A stretch of 64,000 nt of DNA from Acaudatibacter sp036267835 (GCA_036267835.1 DATAVF010000056.1:17863-81862), one strand, 5' to 3'; shown: positions 32,889 to 41,448, numbered from the stretch's first letter. Made by a program: numbers and translations. The notes: a model not told the origin generated them from the letters alone.

Positions 32889-33287
32889 GTGAACAAGAAG
32901 CTCTTGACGGTGATACAAGCGGTCTCAGTCGCCACGGCGCTGCTGATCGGCCCCGGCGCCGCCTTCGCCCACACCGGCAGCTACGACTCGATCGCCGTCG
33001 ACGACACCCGCGGTTCCCGCGGCGGCGACGCGGGCTACGGCGTTGGCACGGCCAATACGCCGGCGGCCGCCAAGCAACAGGCGATGGCTGCCTGCGCCAA
33101 GGCCGGCAACGACAGCTGCCAGGTCATGCTGACCTACACGACCTGCGGGGCCTACGCCTCGTCGCGCACCAAGTACGGCACGGGCACCGGCGATAGTGAA
33201 CGCCAGGCGCGCGCCGCGGCTCTGGCGTCGTGTGGCAACAACGGCTGCCAGATCACGGTCTCCGACTGCGTCGGCGTTCCGGACTAA
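32889..33287 (+). CDS. DUF4189-domain secreted protein
   Basis: A 132-residue exported protein with a signal peptide ending near AAFA. The mature part is a DUF4189-type domain: YDSIAVDD, then GYGVGTANTPAAAKQQAMAAC, and two further Cys-bearing segments (DSCQVMLTYTTCGAYA, ASCGNNGCQITVSDC). The repeated A--A---C pattern with six cysteines suggests disulfide-linked repeats outside the cytoplasm. The function is unknown. The start is a GTG; its ribosome-binding site is weak. Confidence 0.8.
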   Translation: MNKKLLTVIQAVSVATALLIGPGAAFAHTGSYDSIAVDDTRGSRGGDAGYGVGTANTPAAAKQQAMAACAKAGNDSCQVMLTYTTCGAYASSRTKYGTGTGDSERQARAAALASCGNNGCQITVSDCVGVPD

Positions 33288-33314
33288 CCTGAGACGGGCG
33301 GGTTGAGCCTCGGC

Positions 33315-34619
33315 TCAGCCCGCCCACTCTACATCCGCCCCTAGCCGCGTCAGGTTCTCGACGAACCTCGGGTGGGCGCGGCGGATCGGGTCGGCGTTCA
33401 GGATCTTGGACGCGCCCTTGATGCTGGCCGCCAGCATCAGCAAAGCGATCGCGACTCGGATGATGTAGGGGCTTTCCACCGTGGCCGGCGCCAGGGGCTT
33501 GCCACCGAAGGTGATCACGCGGTGCGGATCGCAGCTGAGCGCGTGGGCGCCGAACTTGGCCAGCTCCGAGGTCCAGCCGAGCGCGCCCTCGTAGACCTTG
33601 TTCCAGTACATCATCTCGCCGTCGGCCCGCGCGCCCAGGGCGATGAAGATCGGCAGCAGATCGACCGGCAGATAGGGCCAGGGCGCGGCCTCCACCTTCG
33701 GCAAGATGTAGGCCGTGAACGGCTGGGCCACCTTCAGCGGGCCGGGCGCGTGCGAGGTGGACCAGCCGTTCGCGTGGCGGATCTCGACGCCGAACTTGCC
33801 GAAGGTGCGATCGATCAGCGGGAACTGGTCGGGCCGGGCGTTGCGCACCGAGACTTCGCCGCCGGTGATCGCGCCCAGCGCCAGGAAGGTGGCGATCTCG
33901 TGGAAGTCCTCGGCGAAGTCGTGCTCGGCGCCCGAGAGGCGATCCACGCCTTCGATCACCAGCCGGCTCGCGCCGACGCCCTCGATCTTCGCCCCCATCT
34001 TGGCCAGGAAGGCGCACAACTCCTGCACGTGCGGCTCGCAGGCGGCGTTGGTCAGGGTCGAGGTCCCGGCCGCGGTGGCGGCGCAGAGGATGAAGTTCTC
34101 GGTCGTGGTCACCGAGGCGTAGTCGAGCCAGTGGCTGGCCGCGGCGAAAGGCCGGCCGCCGGCCGCGCGGTTGTGCAGCGCCAGGGCGCCGCGCTCCGGG
34201 GTCACCTCGACGCCGAAGGTCTGGAACACCTCGATGTGCGGGTCGATCTCGCGCACGCCGAGGGTGCAGCCCTTCACGTCGCCCTCGATGCGGGCCTCGC
34301 CAAGCCGGGCCAGGAGGGCGGGGATCAGCATGATCGACGAGCGCATGCCTTCCGGCAGCCGCGCCGCCGCCCTGGCGAGCCGCCCCTTGTGCTGGACGCG
34401 CAGGACGCCGGTCTCGAAATCCACGTCGACCTGGCTGCCCAGCCGCTCGAAGAGGCCGATGATCTGGCGCGCGTCGGTGATGTCCGGCACGCCGCGCAAG
34501 GTCACCGGCTCGTCGGTGAGCAGGGTGGCGCAGAGGATCGGCAAGACGGCGTTCTTGTTGGCCGAGGGGATCACCTGGCCGCTGAGCGGCCGCCCGCCGC
34601 GTACGATGAGATTGGCCAA
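33315..34619 (-). CDS. Divergent MurA-like UDP-GlcNAc 1-carboxyvinyltransferase
   Basis: A 434-residue EPSP-synthase-fold protein of the MurA family, which transfers enolpyruvate to UDP-GlcNAc in the first committed step of peptidoglycan synthesis. Lys-Asn of the substrate site are kept in SANKNAVLP (normally GAKNA-LP). The loop Cys that fosfomycin attacks is kept in VKGCTLGVREID, and the catalytic-region Asp in YLPVDLLPIF. Other hallmark stretches are altered: TTENFIL is present, but the C-terminal RGY-type segment reads IRRAHPRFVENL. It is probably a paralogue with a changed donor or acceptor. The start is TTG with AGGCGGGA upstream, one base after the acetyltransferase stop. Confidence 0.8.
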   Translation of the reverse strand: MANLIVRGGRPLSGQVIPSANKNAVLPILCATLLTDEPVTLRGVPDITDARQIIGLFERLGSQVDVDFETGVLRVQHKGRLARAAARLPEGMRSSIMLIPALLARLGEARIEGDVKGCTLGVREIDPHIEVFQTFGVEVTPERGALALHNRAAGGRPFAAASHWLDYASVTTTENFILCAATAAGTSTLTNAACEPHVQELCAFLAKMGAKIEGVGASRLVIEGVDRLSGAEHDFAEDFHEIATFLALGAITGGEVSVRNARPDQFPLIDRTFGKFGVEIRHANGWSTSHAPGPLKVAQPFTAYILPKVEAAPWPYLPVDLLPIFIALGARADGEMMYWNKVYEGALGWTSELAKFGAHALSCDPHRVITFGGKPLAPATVESPYIIRVAIALLMLAASIKGASKILNADPIRRAHPRFVENLTRLGADVEWAG

Positions 34620-34620
34620 G

Positions 34621-35469
34621 TCAGTCCCGCCTTTCCTGAGCGTCGCCCGCCGCGACGGCGCGTTCGATCATAGGCCGCCACGCGGGCTCGGGCCTTAGTC
34701 CGAAATCCTCGGCCAGGCACGCCTCCAGCGCATCGACGTCCAGCCGCGCGCGCCGCGGCTCGCGGCCGGGCCAGCAAGTCTCGAGCAGGTTGTCGATGAG
34801 GATGCGCCGCACGCCACCGGCGCTCTTCCAGACGAAGAGCCGCTGGCGGAAGGGCGATGATGGGTGGGTTGCCGTGAACCAGTTGGCGGCCACGATGTCG
34901 GCGTCGTGCTGGGGCGCGAGCACGCAATCATAGATCGGGGCCCAGTCGCCGCCCATCGGCATCTCCAGGCGCAGTTCGCCGTCGACCGGCGTCAGCCGCA
35001 GCGGCTCGAAGTCGGTCGCCTGCGCCCCGCGCTCGGCCATGCGGATCGGCGCCGTCATCATTGCGCGCGACGCGACATCGGCCAGCCAATCCTCGCCCTC
35101 CAGCCGCACCCGCAGCGCCACGTGGCTGCGGGCGCGAACCGCGCTCAGCGGCCGGCCCCAGCGCGAGCGGGCGATCAGCGCCGCGACCTCGAAGCCCATT
35201 GCCGTCAACACGTCGCGCAGCAGCAGGTTCTGCTCGAAGCAGTAGCCGCCGCGACCACCGATGATCAGCTTGGCCTGCAGGGATGCGGTGTCCAGCGGAA
35301 CATCCCGCCCGAGCAGCACCTCGATGCCCTCGAAAGGGATCGCCGCCGGATGGCGCCGGTGCAACTCGCGCAGCACAGCCAGAGTCGGGGCGCGCGGACC
35401 GTCATATTCGATGCGGGCGCAGTAGGCGTCGAGGTCGACATCGGGCGCACCTACCAAAATCTGGTTCAT
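34621..35469 (-). CDS. Arylamine N-acetyltransferase family protein
   Basis: A 282-residue NAT enzyme that would move an acetyl group from acetyl-CoA to an arylamine or similar acceptor. The catalytic triad is visible: Cys in GGRGGYCFEQN, His in ARSHVALRV and Asp in WLADVAS. IPFEGIEVLLGRDVPLD is the family's N-terminal segment. The usual DVGFG after the Asp is DVASR, a divergent feature. The ATG at 35469 starts the fold properly. It is followed one base later by the MurA-like gene, and the pair is divergent from a LysR regulator. Confidence 0.85.
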   Translation of the reverse strand: MNQILVGAPDVDLDAYCARIEYDGPRAPTLAVLRELHRRHPAAIPFEGIEVLLGRDVPLDTASLQAKLIIGGRGGYCFEQNLLLRDVLTAMGFEVAALIARSRWGRPLSAVRARSHVALRVRLEGEDWLADVASRAMMTAPIRMAERGAQATDFEPLRLTPVDGELRLEMPMGGDWAPIYDCVLAPQHDADIVAANWFTATHPSSPFRQRLFVWKSAGGVRRILIDNLLETCWPGREPRRARLDVDALEACLAEDFGLRPEPAWRPMIERAVAAGDAQERRD

Positions 35470-35573
35470 GGTTCTGCGCGACGCTCCCGACACGAAGGAT
35501 AGAGAAACCCGAGTTGCTTCCTGCGCGCAAACGAGGCTTTCTTGTCTCAGCCATGAACTGGATTGAGGGTTCT

Positions 35574-36449
35574 GTGACTCCCGCCGCCCTGCCGCTGAAC
35601 GCCCTTCGCGCCTTCGAGGCCTCGGCGCGCCACCTCAACTTCACCCACGCCGCCGAGGAACTGTGCGTCACCCAGGGCGCGGTCAGCCACCAGATTCGGG
35701 CGCTGGAAGCACGGCTGGGCGTGGCCCTGTTCCGCCGCCTGCCGCGCGGCCTGGCGCTGACCGACGAGGGCGTGGCCCTGCTGCCGGGCCTCAGTCAGTC
35801 GTTCGGGCGGATGGCCGAGCTGCTGGACCAGGTCCGGGGCGGCGTCACCCGCCGGCCGCTGGTGGTGGGCGTGGTCAACACCTTCGCGGTGGGCTGGCTG
35901 ATGCCGCGGCTGGAGGGCTTCCGCGCCGGGCATCCGCTGATCGACCTGCGTCTGCGCACCCACAACAACAAGGTCGACCCGGTGGCGGAGGGCCTGGACC
36001 TCGCTATCCAGTTCGGCGACGGCGGCTGGCCGGGCCTGGAGGCGACCGAGCTGGTCAGCGCCGCGCTGTCGCCTCTCGCCTCGCCGCGCATTGCCGAGAG
36101 CCTGCACCGCCCCGCCGACCTCGCCCGCTTCGACCTGCTGCGCTCCTACCGCGCCGACGAGTGGCCGCGCTGGTTCGCCGAAGCCGGAATCGAGGCGCTG
36201 GCCGCGCGGGGCGCCGTGTTCGACTCGTCGATCGCCATGGCGCTGGCCGCCGAGCGCGGGCTGGGCGTGGCGCTGGCCCCGCCCGGCATGTTCGCCTTCG
36301 AGATCGCCCGCCGCCGCCTCGTCCAGCCCTTCGCCCTCGCGGTGACAGCGGGCGCCTACTACCTGACGCGGCCTCGCACCCGCCCGCTCAGCGAGGCAGC
36401 CGCACAGTTCGCCGCCTGGTGCGCCGCGGCGGCCGCCGAGCCGGCCTAG
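35574..36449 (+). CDS. LysR-family regulator, GcvA/AmpR-like
   Basis: A 291-residue LysR-type activator. The HTH segment is LNALRAFEASARHLNFTHAAEELCVTQGAVSHQIRALEARLG, the form typical of GcvA and AmpR relatives. The C-terminal ligand domain includes RPLVVGVVNTFAVGWLMPRL and GLDLAIQFGDGGW. GTG at 35574 has GAGGG at 35565-35569; an ATG 21 bases earlier is the alternative. The 104-base region to the divergent acetyltransferase/MurA-like pair is a natural place for its operator, so these genes may be its targets. Confidence 0.86.
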   Translation: MTPAALPLNALRAFEASARHLNFTHAAEELCVTQGAVSHQIRALEARLGVALFRRLPRGLALTDEGVALLPGLSQSFGRMAELLDQVRGGVTRRPLVVGVVNTFAVGWLMPRLEGFRAGHPLIDLRLRTHNNKVDPVAEGLDLAIQFGDGGWPGLEATELVSAALSPLASPRIAESLHRPADLARFDLLRSYRADEWPRWFAEAGIEALAARGAVFDSSIAMALAAERGLGVALAPPGMFAFEIARRRLVQPFALAVTAGAYYLTRPRTRPLSEAAAQFAAWCAAAAAEPA

Positions 36450-36460
36450 GCGGACGTCGA

Positions 36461-36823
36461 TCAGTCTCGCGTGAGCCGCTTTGGCGCGGCCTTCGCCCAC
36501 GACATGCGGACCCACAACGCCAGCAGATCGGGTTCGACCGCGTCCAGCCAGACGTAGCTGAAACCGTACGACCCCGCCGGCTCGAACGCGTCGGGCCAGG
36601 CCGCCGCGAAGTTGAGCTGGTCCTCGCGATCGACCGTCAGGCTGACAACCGGGCGGGCGCCCGACAGCGGCGCGAAGAAGCCTGGCGAGGCGGCGGGTTG
36701 CTCGACGCCGAGCATCGCGAAAATACGCTTGCCCACCCGAAACGCCGGCTTGCGGCGATGACTGTCTTCGTAGGCCTCGGGCAAGGCCAGGGCCAGGCGG
36801 CGCACGTCGTCGGGCGTCGGCAT
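36461..36823 (-). CDS. MmcQ/YjbR-family protein
   Basis: A 120-residue single-domain protein of the MmcQ/YjbR (CyaY-like fold) family: MPTPDDVRRLALALPEAYEDSHRRKPAFRVGKRIFAML, then SLTVDREDQLNF and YVWLDAVEPDLLALWVRMSW. The family is often labelled DNA-binding, with limited evidence. It starts directly after the stop of the upstream membrane-protein gene on the same strand, so the two are probably co-transcribed. Confidence 0.85.
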   Translation of the reverse strand: MPTPDDVRRLALALPEAYEDSHRRKPAFRVGKRIFAMLGVEQPAASPGFFAPLSGARPVVSLTVDREDQLNFAAAWPDAFEPAGSYGFSYVWLDAVEPDLLALWVRMSWAKAAPKRLTRD

Positions 36824-37345
36824 CTAGCCCGGCGGCCCGCTGCGGTTGGGGGCGATCCAGGTGATCAGGTCCCAGGCGTTGCGGATGCCGAGCAGCAACA
36901 GGCCCAGCAGCAGGATGGCCAGGCCGTGCACGGCCCAGTCCGCGCCGAGCGCAGAGCCGACGCAGACGGCGCCCAGCGCCGTGTAGATCACCGCCGGCGC
37001 CACGCCGTAGAGCCAGAAGTCGGTCCAGTGCGGCGCGTTCTCGGCCTTCGCCATCGCGCGGATGCCGTGGCAGGCCCAGAGGGTGTTGATCAGGCCGACC
37101 ACTGTCGCGACCGCCAGCAGCGCCGTGGCCCTGAACGCCGTCAGGCCTGGGACGAGGGTCATGGCGCTGACCGCCATCACCATGGCGAAGTGCAGCATGG
37201 TGGGCGTCATGTAGAGGCTCTGGCCGCGGGCCACCTTGTCGCGGTCGTAGCCCGAGGTCAGCGTCACCACCACGAACAAGAGGCCGATCAGGCCGGCTGC
37301 CGCCGTCCCCAGCAAGGTGAAGTAGCCATCCCACGCCTTGAACAC
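36824..37345 (-). CDS. Four- to five-helix membrane protein of unknown function
   Basis: A 173-residue membrane protein. Helices lie at about 8-30 (FTLLGTAAAGLIGLLFVVVTL), 50-70, 75-95, 110-130 and 138-158. The first helix motif, TAAAGLIGLLFVVVTL, resembles ASATLMGLLFVSVSL in the protein at 54206-54706, so the two may be distant relatives. The function is unknown. It is followed without gap by the MmcQ/YjbR gene. Confidence 0.7.
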   Translation of the reverse strand: MFKAWDGYFTLLGTAAAGLIGLLFVVVTLTSGYDRDKVARGQSLYMTPTMLHFAMVMAVSAMTLVPGLTAFRATALLAVATVVGLINTLWACHGIRAMAKAENAPHWTDFWLYGVAPAVIYTALGAVCVGSALGADWAVHGLAILLLGLLLLGIRNAWDLITWIAPNRSGPPG

Positions 37346-37458
37346 CCGCGGCCCCCTGCCCCGCTCGCCTCGCGCCGATTAGCGCACGGTGACGCTGAAA
37401 CACCTAGCCCTCGCCGCGGGTTGTGCGCTGACGACAGCTTCGCAAAGGAGTTCCGCCG

Positions 37459-38391
37459 ATGAAAGCCGTGCGCATCCATGAGTTCGGCAGCGCCGATGTG
37501 CTGAAGGTCGAAGATTTGCCGCGGCCATCGCCTGCAGCCGGCGAGGTGCTGATCGAGGTGCGCGCCGCCAGCGTCAATCCGGTCGACTACAAGATCCGCG
37601 AGGGCAAGTACCCGCCGGTGAAGGCCGAACAGCTGCCGGTGACCCTGGGCCGCGACGCGGCCGGCGTGGTGACCCGGCTGGGCGGCGGCGTAACCGCCGT
37701 CGCCGAGGGCGACGAGGTGTTCGTCATGCTGCCGCCCGACCGCGGCGGCTACGCCGAGTGGGTGACGGCGCCGGCCTCGCTCTGCGCCATCAAGCCGATT
37801 TCGCTCGACATGATCCAGGCCGCCTCCGTGCCGCTGGCGGCGCTGACCGCCTGGCAAGGCCTCTTCACCTACGGTGAGCTCACCGAGGGTCAGCGGGTGC
37901 TGATCCACGGCGCTTCGGGCGGCGTCGGCCCGTTCGCGGTGCAGCTGGCCGTGGCCAAGGGGGCCGAGGTCTACGCCACCGCCTCCGCCGAGAACCGCGC
38001 CTTCGTCGAGAGCCTGGGCGCCAGGCGGGTGATCGACTACCGCGCCGAACGTTTCGAAGACGTCGTCCACGACCTCGACCTCGTCTACGACCTGATCGGC
38101 GGCGAGACCGAGGCGCGCTCGTGGCAGGTGCTGAAACGCGGCGGCCGGCTGATCTCCACCGTGCACGAGCCCGACGCCGGCCGGGCGGCCGAGGCCGGGG
38201 TCATCGCCCGCCGCTACACCTGCCAGCCGAACGGCGGCCAGCTCGCCGAGATCGCCCGCCTGATCGACGGCGGCCAGATCAAGGTCAGCATCGACAAGGT
38301 GTTTCCGCTCGATGAGGCGGCTGCCGCCGAGCGGCGCTTGCAGCATGACCACGTGACGGGCAAGGTGGTGCTCGACGTCTCGGGAATTTGA
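37459..38391 (+). CDS. Zinc-independent NADP-dependent quinone oxidoreductase (MDR family)
   Basis: A 310-residue medium-chain dehydrogenase/reductase of the quinone-reductase branch. The N-terminal GroES-like domain has MKAVRIHEFGSADVL and SVNPVDYKIREG. The Rossmann domain has VLIHGASGGVGPFAVQLA. Zinc-ligand cysteines are absent. The ending (LDEAAAAERRLQHDHVTGKVVLDV) is typical. It should reduce quinones or enones with NADPH. An AAAGGAG site lies seven bases before the ATG. Confidence 0.9.
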   Translation: MKAVRIHEFGSADVLKVEDLPRPSPAAGEVLIEVRAASVNPVDYKIREGKYPPVKAEQLPVTLGRDAAGVVTRLGGGVTAVAEGDEVFVMLPPDRGGYAEWVTAPASLCAIKPISLDMIQAASVPLAALTAWQGLFTYGELTEGQRVLIHGASGGVGPFAVQLAVAKGAEVYATASAENRAFVESLGARRVIDYRAERFEDVVHDLDLVYDLIGGETEARSWQVLKRGGRLISTVHEPDAGRAAEAGVIARRYTCQPNGGQLAEIARLIDGGQIKVSIDKVFPLDEAAAAERRLQHDHVTGKVVLDVSGI

Positions 38392-38408
38392 GGGTTAGAC
38401 GCCACCCC

Positions 38409-38437
38409 TTGAGTTTCCCGCGTTCCGCCCCTAGTCT
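38409..38437 (+). promoter_or_regulatory. Candidate greA promoter
   Basis: TTGAGT (38409-38414) and TAGTCT (38432-38437) are separated by 17 bases, about 75 bases before the greA start. The spacing is ideal, though both boxes deviate from consensus. A small GC-rich hairpin (CGGACG-TCCT-CGTCCG, 38447-38462) lies in the predicted leader, where it could instead end the upstream gene. Confidence 0.35.
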
Positions 38438-38511
38438 TTTTCCCCCCGGACGTCCTCGTCCGCGGCCGGGGCTGGATTTTCCTTAAAGGGCGATACGAGC
38501 CAACACCACGT

Positions 38512-38985
38512 ATGGACAAGGTGCCGATGACCGGCGAGGGCTATCAGTCCCTCGACGATGAACTGAAGCGTTTGAAGACCCAGGAACGGCCGGCGGTGAT
38601 CGCCGCCATTTCCGAAGCGCGTTCGCACGGCGATTTGTCGGAAAACGCCGAATACCACGCGGCCAAGGAGCGACAGGGCTGGATCGAGGGCCGCATCGCC
38701 GTGATCGAAGATCAGATCGCGCGCGCCCAGGTAATCGACGTGTCGAAACTCTCCGGCGACCAGGTGAAGTTCGGCGCCACGGTCAGCGTCCAGGATGAAG
38801 ACACCGAAGAATCGGCCCGCTACCAGATCGTCGGCGAGCACGAGGCGGATGTGCGCTCGGGCAAGGTCTCGATCGCCTCGCCGATCGCCCGGGCCATGAT
38901 CGGCAAGGAAATCGGCGACGTGGTGGAAGTGAACACCCCGGGCGGCGTGAAGGCCTACGAGATCCTCAAGATCGAATGGGTCTGA
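38512..38985 (+). CDS. greA: Transcription elongation factor GreA
   Basis: A 157-residue GreA that rescues backtracked RNA polymerase by stimulating transcript cleavage. The N-terminal coiled coil (VPMTGEGYQSLDDELKRLK) carries the acidic tip ENAEYHAAKERQG. The C-terminal FKBP-like domain contains SVQDEDTEESARYQIVGEHEAD and ASPIARAMIGKEIGD. Length and sequence are standard. The cytidylyltransferase gene begins 11 bases downstream. Confidence 0.96.
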   Translation: MDKVPMTGEGYQSLDDELKRLKTQERPAVIAAISEARSHGDLSENAEYHAAKERQGWIEGRIAVIEDQIARAQVIDVSKLSGDQVKFGATVSVQDEDTEESARYQIVGEHEADVRSGKVSIASPIARAMIGKEIGDVVEVNTPGGVKAYEILKIEWV

Positions 38986-38996
38986 CCCGCTAGGGG

Positions 38997-39716
38997 ATGA
39001 TCCTCGCCATCCTCCAGGCGCGCATGTCGTCCACCCGGCTACCGGGCAAGGTGCTCATGCCGCTGGCGGGAGCGCCGATGATTCTGCGGCAGATCGAGCG
39101 GGTGGCGCGGGCCGCCCGCATCGACCGGCTGGTCGTGGCGACCAGCGACCAGGCCGGGGACGATGAACTGGTCGCGGTGGTCGCCGGCGCGGGCGTCAAC
39201 GTGCATCGCGGTTCGCTGGACGACGTTCTCGCGCGCTTCATCGGCGCGCTGGACGCCTTCGGCCCGGCCGACCACGTGGTGCGCCTCACCGCCGATTGTC
39301 CGCTGGCCGACCCGACGGTGATCGACACGGTGATCGAGCATGTTACCGGCGAAGGCGCCGACTATGGCTCCAACACGCCGCCGCATCGCACCTACCCCAA
39401 GGGCCTCGACGTCGAGGTGATGACCGACGCCGCGCTCCGCGCCGCCGCCGCCCGCGCCGCCAGCCCGGAAGAGCACGAGCACGTCACCTGGGGCCTGCAC
39501 CGGCATCCGGAACTGTACCGCCAGGTCTTCGTCAGCCAGGCCGCCGACGAGGGCGACGTGCGATGGACGGTCGATTACCCGCACGACTACGCCTTCACCT
39601 CAGCCGTCTACGACGCGCTCTTTGCAGCCAACCCCACATTTACCTCCGCCGATGTCCGCACCCTGGTGCGCGCTCGCCCCGATCTCGCCATGTTCGGCGA
39701 TGAGCGGCGCATCTGA
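38997..39716 (+). CDS. SpsF/PseF-type cytidylyltransferase
   Basis: A 239-residue nucleotidyltransferase with the family opening MILAILQARMSSTRLPGKVL and the metal-binding VRLTADCPLADPTVID. Such proteins (SpsF, PseF, FlmC of flagellin glycosylation) activate pseudaminic or related nonulosonic acid with CTP. The adjacent PseH and PseG proteins support pseudaminic acid. The start codon is ATG with a close AGGGG. It is 11 bases after greA, so it may partly be transcribed from the greA promoter. Confidence 0.82.
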   Translation: MILAILQARMSSTRLPGKVLMPLAGAPMILRQIERVARAARIDRLVVATSDQAGDDELVAVVAGAGVNVHRGSLDDVLARFIGALDAFGPADHVVRLTADCPLADPTVIDTVIEHVTGEGADYGSNTPPHRTYPKGLDVEVMTDAALRAAAARAASPEEHEHVTWGLHRHPELYRQVFVSQAADEGDVRWTVDYPHDYAFTSAVYDALFAANPTFTSADVRTLVRARPDLAMFGDERRI

Positions 39717-39756
39717 GCGATTCGCGCTAAGCTTGGCCGCCGAGGAGGAGACCGCA

Positions 39757-40329
39757 ATGGCCCCGCGCGTCGACCTGCGCCCGCTGGAGCTCGCGGATTC
39801 GCCGCGCATCCTGGCCTGGCGCAACTCGCCCGACGTACGCGCCTACATGTACACCGACCACGTCATCGCACCCGACGAGCACGCCCGCTGGTTCGCCGGC
39901 ATCCCCGACGACGCGGCCCGCGCCTACTGGATCATCGAGATGGACGGCGCGCCGGTGGGTCTCGCCAACCTCTACGACATCGACCGCCGCAACCAGCGCT
40001 GCGCCTGGGCCTACTACCTGGCCGATCCATCGGTGCGCGGCCTCGGCGTCGGCTCCTATGTCGAATATTGGGTGCTGGAGTACGTGTTCGAGGGGCTGAA
40101 GCTGGCCAAGCTCTGGTGCGAGGTGCTGGCCTCCAACGAGTCGGTCTGGAAGCTGCACGAAACCTTCGGCTTCGCCATCGAAGCCCGCTTCCGCGGCCAC
40201 GTGATCAAGGAAGACGCGCGGGTCGATGTGCTGGGCCTCGGCCTGCTGGCCGCCGGCTGGCGCGAGCGCCGCGGCGCGATGGCCGACCGGCTGCGGCTGC
40301 GGGGCTATGAACCGCCGGTCCTCGCCTAA
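39757..40329 (+). CDS. pseH: PseH-like GNAT N-acetyltransferase
   Basis: A 190-residue GNAT that in pseudaminic-acid synthesis acetylates the 4-amino group of UDP-4-amino-4,6-dideoxy-N-acetyl-altrosamine. It opens VDLRPLELADSPRILAWRNSPDVRAYMYTDH, the PseH-type start. The acetyl-CoA segment is SVRGLGVGSYVEYWVLEY, followed by KLWCEVLASNESVWKLHETFGF. The ATG at 39757 has CGAGGAGGAG (39741-39750) at good distance; the frame is open earlier. It is about 40 bases after the cytidylyltransferase gene. Confidence 0.85.
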   Translation: MAPRVDLRPLELADSPRILAWRNSPDVRAYMYTDHVIAPDEHARWFAGIPDDAARAYWIIEMDGAPVGLANLYDIDRRNQRCAWAYYLADPSVRGLGVGSYVEYWVLEYVFEGLKLAKLWCEVLASNESVWKLHETFGFAIEARFRGHVIKEDARVDVLGLGLLAAGWRERRGAMADRLRLRGYEPPVLA

Positions 40330-40330
40330 C

Positions 40331-40359
40331 GTTCCTTCTCCCGCGAGGGGAGAAGGAAC
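40331..40359. terminator. Perfect 12-bp hairpin between pseH and pseG (bidirectional terminator)
   Basis: GTTCCTTCTCCC and GGGAGAAGGAAC form a perfect 12-base-pair stem around a five-base loop. It fills the gap between convergent pseH and pseG and touches the pseG stop. The core is the same as at 11969-11989. Without a long U-tract, it may act on both strands or serve as an RNA-stabilising or REP-like element. Confidence 0.65.
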
Positions 40360-41408
40360 TAAAGCCCCAGCACCGCCTCCGCCACCCGCTCGGCGCCCTG
40401 CCCATCGCAGAGTTCCGACGAGGCTTCCGCCAGGCGCCAGCGGGTCGGCGTGTCGGCGATCAACACCTGCCAGGCCTGCGCCAGCTGCGCTTCGAAGTCC
40501 CCGGCCGCAACGTCCAGCGCCAGGGTGAAGCCCATCGCCGCCATGCGCTCGATCATCGGGCGCTGGTTCTCGGCCAGGATCACCGTCGCGCTGGGCAGGC
40601 CGACGGTGGCGCGTTCCCAGACGCTGGAGCCACCGGCGCCGATGGCGATGTCGCAGTCGGCCATCAGCGAGGCCATCTCGGCCGTGTCGATCCAGAGGTG
40701 GATGCGGCGGTCGCTGGCCGCCAGCGCGCTCAGCGCCTCGATACTGGGCGTGCCGGCCCCGATCACCACGTCCAGCCGCACGTCCCCCAGCATCGGCTGC
40801 AGCGCCTGCACCACGCGGCCGGTGACGGCGCCCACGTCAGTCAGGCCGAGCGACACCAGCGCCCGGCCGATGCGTCCGTGCTTGGCCCGCCGGCTCATGG
40901 CGCGCTGCCGCGCCGAGGCGAACTCCGGCCGCACCAGGGCGTACGACGGCCCGGCGAGCACCCGGGTGCGGGCTGCGACCAGGCCGGCGTAGGCGTCCGC
41001 CTTGCGGCCATAGCCGGGATCCACCACGAGGTCACAGTTGTGCGGGCGATCGGCCAGGTCATCGATGGCCACCACGCGCCGCTGGCCGGCCCATGCCAGG
41101 GCCGTCTCGTGCGAGCCGTCGACGCCGTAGTGGTCGGTGACCACGATGTCGGGCTCGAAGCGGCCGGCAAAGTCGCCCGCGTACTGCAGCAGGTCGGAGA
41201 GGTTCTCCGTCGCCACCAGGGCCAGCAGCGTCTGCTGCGGCCAGCCGAAGCGGCGCAGGATGGGCGCGGCGGCGCGCGATTCGACGAAGGCGCATTCGGC
41301 CCCTCGCGAGGTCAGGGCGCGCGCCAGAGTCAGGCAGCGCATCACGTGGCCGCCGCCAACGGTGGGGCCGGCGTCGGCGAGGAAGAGTACGCGTTGGGGG
41401 TCGCTCAC
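40359..41408 (-). CDS. pseG: PseG-like UDP-sugar hydrolase
   Basis: A 349-residue GT-B-fold hydrolase that releases UDP from UDP-2,4-diacetamido-2,4,6-trideoxy-altropyranose in the pseudaminic-acid pathway. The catalytic His lies in VGGGHVMRCLTLARAL. VVAIDDLADRPHNCDLVVDPG and IAIGAGGSSVWERATVGLPSATVILAENQ are family stretches. Together with PseH and the cytidylyltransferase it gives three of the six pathway steps; PseB, PseC and PseI are not in this window. It converges with pseH across a hairpin and is divergent from trxB, with only 40 bases between starts. Confidence 0.88.
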   Translation of the reverse strand: MSDPQRVLFLADAGPTVGGGHVMRCLTLARALTSRGAECAFVESRAAAPILRRFGWPQQTLLALVATENLSDLLQYAGDFAGRFEPDIVVTDHYGVDGSHETALAWAGQRRVVAIDDLADRPHNCDLVVDPGYGRKADAYAGLVAARTRVLAGPSYALVRPEFASARQRAMSRRAKHGRIGRALVSLGLTDVGAVTGRVVQALQPMLGDVRLDVVIGAGTPSIEALSALAASDRRIHLWIDTAEMASLMADCDIAIGAGGSSVWERATVGLPSATVILAENQRPMIERMAAMGFTLALDVAAGDFEAQLAQAWQVLIADTPTRWRLAEASSELCDGQGAERVAEAVLGL

Positions 41409-41448
41409 GGGGTCGCTTTAGGCCCAAACCGCGCTACATACTAAGGCC

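Noticed and set aside
35470..35573. GACACGAAGG / CTTTCTTGTC as a LysR operator
   Set aside because: Only eight of ten bases match and there is no second copy to support it.
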